Source: Deltaproteobacteria bacterium | Lineage (GTDB): Bacteria > Myxococcota_A > UBA796 > UBA2385 | NCBI GenBank assembly: GCA_018401435.1 | Contig: JAGYJW010000002.1 | Span: forward strand, 1 to 64,000 | Length of the DNA stretch: 64,000 nucleotides | Reading direction: 5' to 3' | Part shown: positions 60,900 to 64,000 of the stretch, piece after piece | Layout: every line of letters starts with the position of its first letter | Position numbering within the stretch: position 1 is the stretch's first letter | Position numbers and translations under genes: made by a program | The notes under the pieces: generated by a model | The model's database searches: none | Seen by the model: only the letters and a program-made list of their open reading frames with translations | What the model was told of the DNA's origin: nothing

Positions 60900-61479
60900 C
60901 CTCCCCCGCGCTGTCCACGGCCTGGGCCAGCCGGGCCAGCTGCGCGGCCACCGCATCCCCCGCATCCCCGGTGAAGCGGGCCAGCTGCACGCGGGTGGTC
61001 AGCTCGGCGATGGCGGCCAAGGAGCGCTCCAGACGCGCCCGGGCCTCCTCCCGCAGCGCCACCAGCCGGGCCTGGTTGTGGACACGGGCGGCCGCGAGAT
61101 CGGCGGGCTCAGCGGCATGGGCCGGGCTGAGCTGGCCCACCACCGCGTCCAGCTGGGCGGCGCGGGCGGCCAGGGCCTCCATGCCACGCCGGGCCGCCCC
61201 CAGCGCGGCGGCGCAGTCCTCTTCCCGAGGCAGGGAATCCCAGTCCGCCAGGGCCAGGCGGAGGCCCGCCAGGGCGGCGTCAATCCGGGCCGCATCGGTG
61301 CCCGGCGGGGCAGGCACCGGGGGCTGGACCACCGGCGGCGTCTCGGCCAACAGGCCGGGCAAGAGCACGGGCCAGGCCAGCAGGGCGGCCCAGGACCCCG
61401 GCCGGCCCCGCCAGTGCAAGGACAGCGCCACGATGACGCCCAGGACCCCATAGAGCACGAGCAGTTCGACGGGGCGCAT
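60874..61479 (-). CDS. Membrane-anchored coiled-coil protein
   Basis: Protein of 201 aa. One or two helices near the start (VELLVLYGVLGVIVALSLHW and SWAALLAWPVLLPGLL) are followed by a helical, Ala/Arg/Glu-rich periplasmic or cytosolic domain with ALGAARRGMEALAARAAQLDAVVG and ALREEARARLERSLAAIAEL. No catalytic motif. It begins three bases after the stop of the upstream membrane-protein gene and forms the last gene of a three-gene run. Confidence 0.65.
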   Translation of the reverse strand: MRPVELLVLYGVLGVIVALSLHWRGRPGSWAALLAWPVLLPGLLAETPPVVQPPVPAPPGTDAARIDAALAGLRLALADWDSLPREEDCAAALGAARRGMEALAARAAQLDAVVGQLSPAHAAEPADLAAARVHNQARLVALREEARARLERSLAAIAELTTRVQLARFTGDAGDAVAAQLARLAQAVDSAGEVSRLRDAS

Positions 61480-61482
61480 GGC

Positions 61483-62226
61483 TCAACCCACCAGCACGGC
61501 GAGGATGCGGAACACCCCCACGGGCGCCATCACCGAGAAGACCGCCGACCACGCCATCGCCAGCAGCAGCGGCATGGGGCGCCGCCCCTGGCCCGGCCGG
61601 CTGTCCTCGGCCTCGTGGGCGAGCTTGCGGAAGACCCGAAGCAGGCTGGCCGGCGCCGCCAGCCCGGCCACAAAGGGCAGGGTGAAGCCGCCGATTCCAA
61701 GCACCAGCGCCTGCCAGGCCGCACCCACGCCTCCGGGCTCGGGGAAGAGCAGCACCAGGCCCAGCCCCACCGCGAGGTAGACGGGCAGCAGGCCCATCAG
61801 CACCAGGGCGGCCGTGGCCCGCGCCCGCAGGCTCTCGGTGGCAATGCGCCAGGCGTGCGTGCGAAAGCCCGCCATCAACCCATAGAAGGAGAAGGTGGGC
61901 AGGCCCGCGACCTGGGCGCCGGTGAGGGCGCCTTCATAGGCCAGGAAGAGGGCCGGGATGGTGACGGTGATCGGCGCCCCAAAGAGCCCGACAGGGTTGA
62001 GCTGCTGGGTCGAGAGGCTCAGGAGCAGGCCGTGCACGACGCTCCAGGCGCCGATGCCCAGGGCCGACAGGCCGATGAAGCGGGGCAGCAGGCGGGCGGC
62101 AGCGGCGGGATCGGCGCAGGCCCGGTCGGCCTGGTCGCGGTCCCGCAGCAGCAGGTCAACCAGGCTCGGCTCGGGGAGGACCGGGGCAGCAGGCGGATGA
62201 AGGGGGAGGTCGGTGGTGGTGGACAT
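61483..62226 (-). CDS. Integral membrane protein, unknown function
   Basis: Protein of 247 aa. A soluble, acidic N-terminal part with LVDLLLRDRDQADRACADPAAAARLLPRF is followed by five or six helices, for example SALGIGAWSVVHGLLLSLS and ALVLMGLLPVYLAVGLGLVLLF. It resembles its upstream neighbour in layout (soluble start, then helices), so the two may be distant paralogues. ATG 62226 lies in the context ACGGAGCCCCCATG. No family is recognised. Confidence 0.72.
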   Translation of the reverse strand: MSTTTDLPLHPPAAPVLPEPSLVDLLLRDRDQADRACADPAAAARLLPRFIGLSALGIGAWSVVHGLLLSLSTQQLNPVGLFGAPITVTIPALFLAYEGALTGAQVAGLPTFSFYGLMAGFRTHAWRIATESLRARATAALVLMGLLPVYLAVGLGLVLLFPEPGGVGAAWQALVLGIGGFTLPFVAGLAAPASLLRVFRKLAHEAEDSRPGQGRRPMPLLLAMAWSAVFSVMAPVGVFRILAVLVG

Positions 62227-62237
62227 GGGGGCTCCGT

Positions 62238-62837
62238 TCAGGTCAGGTCGAAGAGTCCGAAGACGAAGAAGAGCTCGGCGCCCACGGCGCCCAGCAGGCC
62301 CAGCCAGGCGACGTTGAGCCAGGAGGGCGCACCCAGGGCGCGCATCACCCGCAAGAAGACGTCGCTCATGCACAGCCCCACCCCCGCGAAGCTCAGCAAG
62401 GAGATCACCAGGCGGGTGGCCGTGTGCGGCAGGCTCAGCTCGAAGAACCACAGCACCGGCACGCTGGCCAGCATCGCGAGGCCGCCGAAGCTGACGGTCA
62501 CGAGGCTGCCCAGCAGCAGGGCGCGGGCCGACAGGGGCGAGCCCTTGAGGGTGCCCAGCACATAGAGGGCGGGCAGGGTGGTGGCCCACGCCCCCCCCGC
62601 CGCCGCAGCCGCACCCAGGCCCGCCATCAGCATGGCGCCCGCACCCTGGTAGCCGTGCAAGGCGGCCCCATAGGCCGAGACCCCGAAGGCGGCGGTGGCC
62701 GACAAGGCGCCAAAGAGGCGCAGATCCGAGAGGCTCAGCCCAAAGGCGACCGGCGCCTCGGCGGGGGCGGACCGGGCGTGGGCGGCGCTGAAGGCCTCGG
62801 GCTCACGCAGGGCCTGAAAGACGAGGGAGAGGGACAT
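62238..62837 (-). CDS. Integral membrane protein, unknown function
   Basis: Protein of 199 aa with five or six helices, beginning with a soluble stretch (LVFQALREPEAFSAAHARSAPA). Helices include LRLFGALSATAAFGVSAYGAAL and LLGSLVTVSFGGLAMLASVPVLWFF. ATG 62837 follows GGAGCCCCC. It starts a run of three co-directional genes for membrane proteins. Yip1-like membrane proteins show similar patterns, but I cannot confirm this. Confidence 0.7.
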   Translation of the reverse strand: MSLSLVFQALREPEAFSAAHARSAPAEAPVAFGLSLSDLRLFGALSATAAFGVSAYGAALHGYQGAGAMLMAGLGAAAAAGGAWATTLPALYVLGTLKGSPLSARALLLGSLVTVSFGGLAMLASVPVLWFFELSLPHTATRLVISLLSFAGVGLCMSDVFLRVMRALGAPSWLNVAWLGLLGAVGAELFFVFGLFDLT

Positions 62838-63031
62838 GGGGGCTCCGTCTGGAGGTGCACCCCAAGACAAAGCAAGGCCCGTGCCAGCCGCCCCTCGCAG
62901 AGGATGGAGTCCAGGTCTTCATTTTCGGCGCGATGGCCGCCCACGGTCTGGGCAGGGCTGCCCACGCCGTGGACAGCGGCCCCGCCACCGGCCCCGAAGG
63001 CCCCCCTTCCCCTGTGGACCCGACAAGAAGA

Positions 63032-63058
63032 AGGCCCGGCTGAGCACCAGCCGGGCCT
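63032..63058 (-). terminator. Rho-independent-type terminator of the RNA-binding protein gene
   Basis: A perfect ten-base stem AGGCCCGGCT/AGCCGGGCCT with a seven-base loop (63042-63048). Read on the minus strand it is followed by TTCTTCTTGT. It lies about 40 bases after the RRM gene stop and before the membrane-protein gene. The rest of the 258-base space (62838-63095) shows no gene. Confidence 0.72.
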
Positions 63059-63095
63059 CCCCGTGTGTCCCCGCCGTCAGGCAGGGCAAAGACCC

Positions 63096-63919
63096 CTATT
63101 CGAAGCCGTCGAAGTCGTCGTCAAAGCGCCGGCGGCTGGGCTTGGGCTCTTTCTTCTTCTTGGGGGCTGCTGCGCGCTCGCGGCGCCGCTGGCGATCCTC
63201 GCCCCAGTCTTCAGTGGGGCTTCAGAGCCGCCGCCGCCGCCACCGCCGCCAAAGCGCCGGGGACCGCCGCCGCCGCCGCCACCCTGGTAGCCGCCGCCGC
63301 CGCCGCCACCCTGGTAGCCGCCGCCGCCGCCGCCGCCACCCTGGTAGCCGCCGCCGCCGCCGCCGCCCTGGTAGCCGCCGCCGCCGCCGCCGCCGCCACC
63401 CTGATAGCCACCGCCGCCGCCCCGTGGCGGGCCGCCGGAATTGAAGTCCGGACGCCGCGGGGGCCGTCGTTGAAGCCGCCACCGGGCCGGCTGGGGGCCG
63501 CCGCGGGACACCACCGACACGTCATCCTGCCGGGGCGGACCCCGGAAGTCGCCGCGGGGAGGGCCGCCCGGACGGGGGCCGCCAAAGCCGCCCCCACCAC
63601 CGCCGGGACCGCCGGGACCACCCGGGCCGCCCGGACGGGGGCCGCCAAAGCCACCCCCACCGCCGCCACCCTGGCGCTCCTGGGCAACGCTCACCCGGAT
63701 GCGCCGACCGGCCAGCTCCTGGCCATCCATCCGTTCGGCCGCAGTAGACGCATCTTCGGCGCGTTCAAAGGTGACGAAGCCGAAGCCCCGCGACCGACCC
63801 GTCTCGCGATCCCGCACCACCGCGGTCTCACGGATGGTGCCGAAGGATTCGAAAGCCCCCTGCAGGGCTTGCTCGTCAGCGCCCCAAGGGAGACCACCGA
63901 CGAACAGCTTGTTGCCCAT
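63096..63919 (-). CDS. Glycine-rich RRM RNA-binding protein (frame breaks)
   Basis: Protein of about 275 aa. One RRM (about residues 1-80) has RNP2 KLFVGGLPW and RNP1 SRGFGFVTF, so it should bind single-stranded RNA. A Gly-rich tail follows with GGPRPGGPGG and repeated Gly5-7-Tyr-Gln units. The end should read EDWGEDRQRRRERAAAP, KKKKEPKP and a final RRRFDDDFDGFE to TAG at 63096, reached by a one-base shift near 63215. Two compensating shifts near 63520-63460 are also implied. Without the last shift the frame ends at 63077. Proteins of this type are cold-inducible in cyanobacteria and some proteobacteria. ATG 63919 is fixed by the RRM. Confidence 0.82.
63232..63422. repeat. GCC-rich tandem tract coding Gly-Tyr-Gln repeats
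   Basis: Five units, each a run of GCC/CCG triplets followed by CTGGTAG or CTGATAG on the plus strand, code for Gly-rich blocks with Tyr-Gln on the minus strand. The run lengths differ from unit to unit, which is expected for slippage and also makes the consensus sequence error-prone. Confidence 0.85.
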
Positions 63920-64000
63920 TGTCTCGTCCGTTTTGTCTTTTTCCCAGGTCCTTGCCTGGACAGGAGTGTTCGCTCCGCCCACCTGTCGGACGGATCGAGG

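Noticed and set aside
63232..63422. CRISPR array
   Set aside because: The repeats are in-frame Gly-Tyr-Gln codons with no spacers of uniform length, inside a coding region; no cas gene is in the window.

Overview
The window is a compact, very GC-rich (about 70%) chromosomal segment, coding on both strands with almost no gap above 250 bases. It most likely comes from a myxobacterium-like organism (Myxococcota or close kin). The signs are two myxobacterial-type Ser/Thr kinases with C-terminal membrane anchors, a GAF/sigma-54 activator, a stand-alone FHA protein, many small lipoproteins with an L-x-A/G-C lipobox, a lipoprotein with a long Asp-Thr stalk, and a MYXO-CTERM-like tail (Cys-Gly motif, hydrophobic helix, Arg cluster) that is currently out of frame at about 60.8-60.9 kb. 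I cannot name a genus. No rRNA, tRNA, CRISPR array, transposase, integrase or phage gene was seen.

Layout. 0.06-14.1 kb: HemW-like radical SAM enzyme, rhodanese, two small lipoproteins, an OPT-family peptide transporter, a serine-beta-lactamase-fold lipoprotein that has lost its catalytic residues, a frame-broken membrane/spermidine-synthase-like gene, further lipoproteins, a two-domain truncated haemoglobin lipoprotein, an exported metallophosphoesterase and a PPK2 kinase. 14.2-25.4 kb: a dissociated fatty-acid/polyketide-type gene set. It holds an acyl carrier protein, a homologue of the cyanobacterial acyl-ACP reductase (AAR), two ketosynthase plus cysteine-less ketosynthase-like pairs, a FabZ-type dehydratase, a trans-enoyl-reductase-like protein, an NTF2-like protein and a Ser/Thr kinase whose 3' end overlaps a ketosynthase start. 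This is my best candidate for an undescribed system.

25.4-38.1 kb: lipoproteins, a second Ser/Thr kinase overlapping a CrcB fluoride channel, a lipoamide-dehydrogenase-like flavoenzyme, a receiver protein, and an ABC export operon (permease, ATPase, permease-CPBP protease fusion) that overlaps an EamA transporter. 38.1-43.0 kb: GAF/sigma-54 activator, MBL-fold hydrolase, FHA protein and an integral-membrane fatty-acid-hydroxylase/alkylglycerol-monooxygenase-like enzyme. 43.0-48.8 kb: a six-gene operon around an ABC importer whose substrate-binding protein carries an OmpA peptidoglycan-binding domain. 49.0-52.7 kb: an SGNH/AlgJ-like protein and an MBOAT acyltransferase flanking a divergent gene that joins a CARF-like sensor domain to a cytidine-deaminase domain. 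52.7-64 kb: calcium-loop protein, YbjN-like protein, PanE-like reductase, SDR, SRAP/YedK, a membrane histidine kinase, an SGNH esterase, three membrane proteins and a glycine-rich RRM RNA-binding protein.

Genes are often translationally coupled by 4-base NTGA overlaps, and many starts share the context GGAG-C4/5-ATG. At least ten otherwise well conserved genes are broken by one-base frame changes, mostly in G/C runs. This looks more like consensus error in the assembly than true decay, so broken genes are described as the intact protein they imply.
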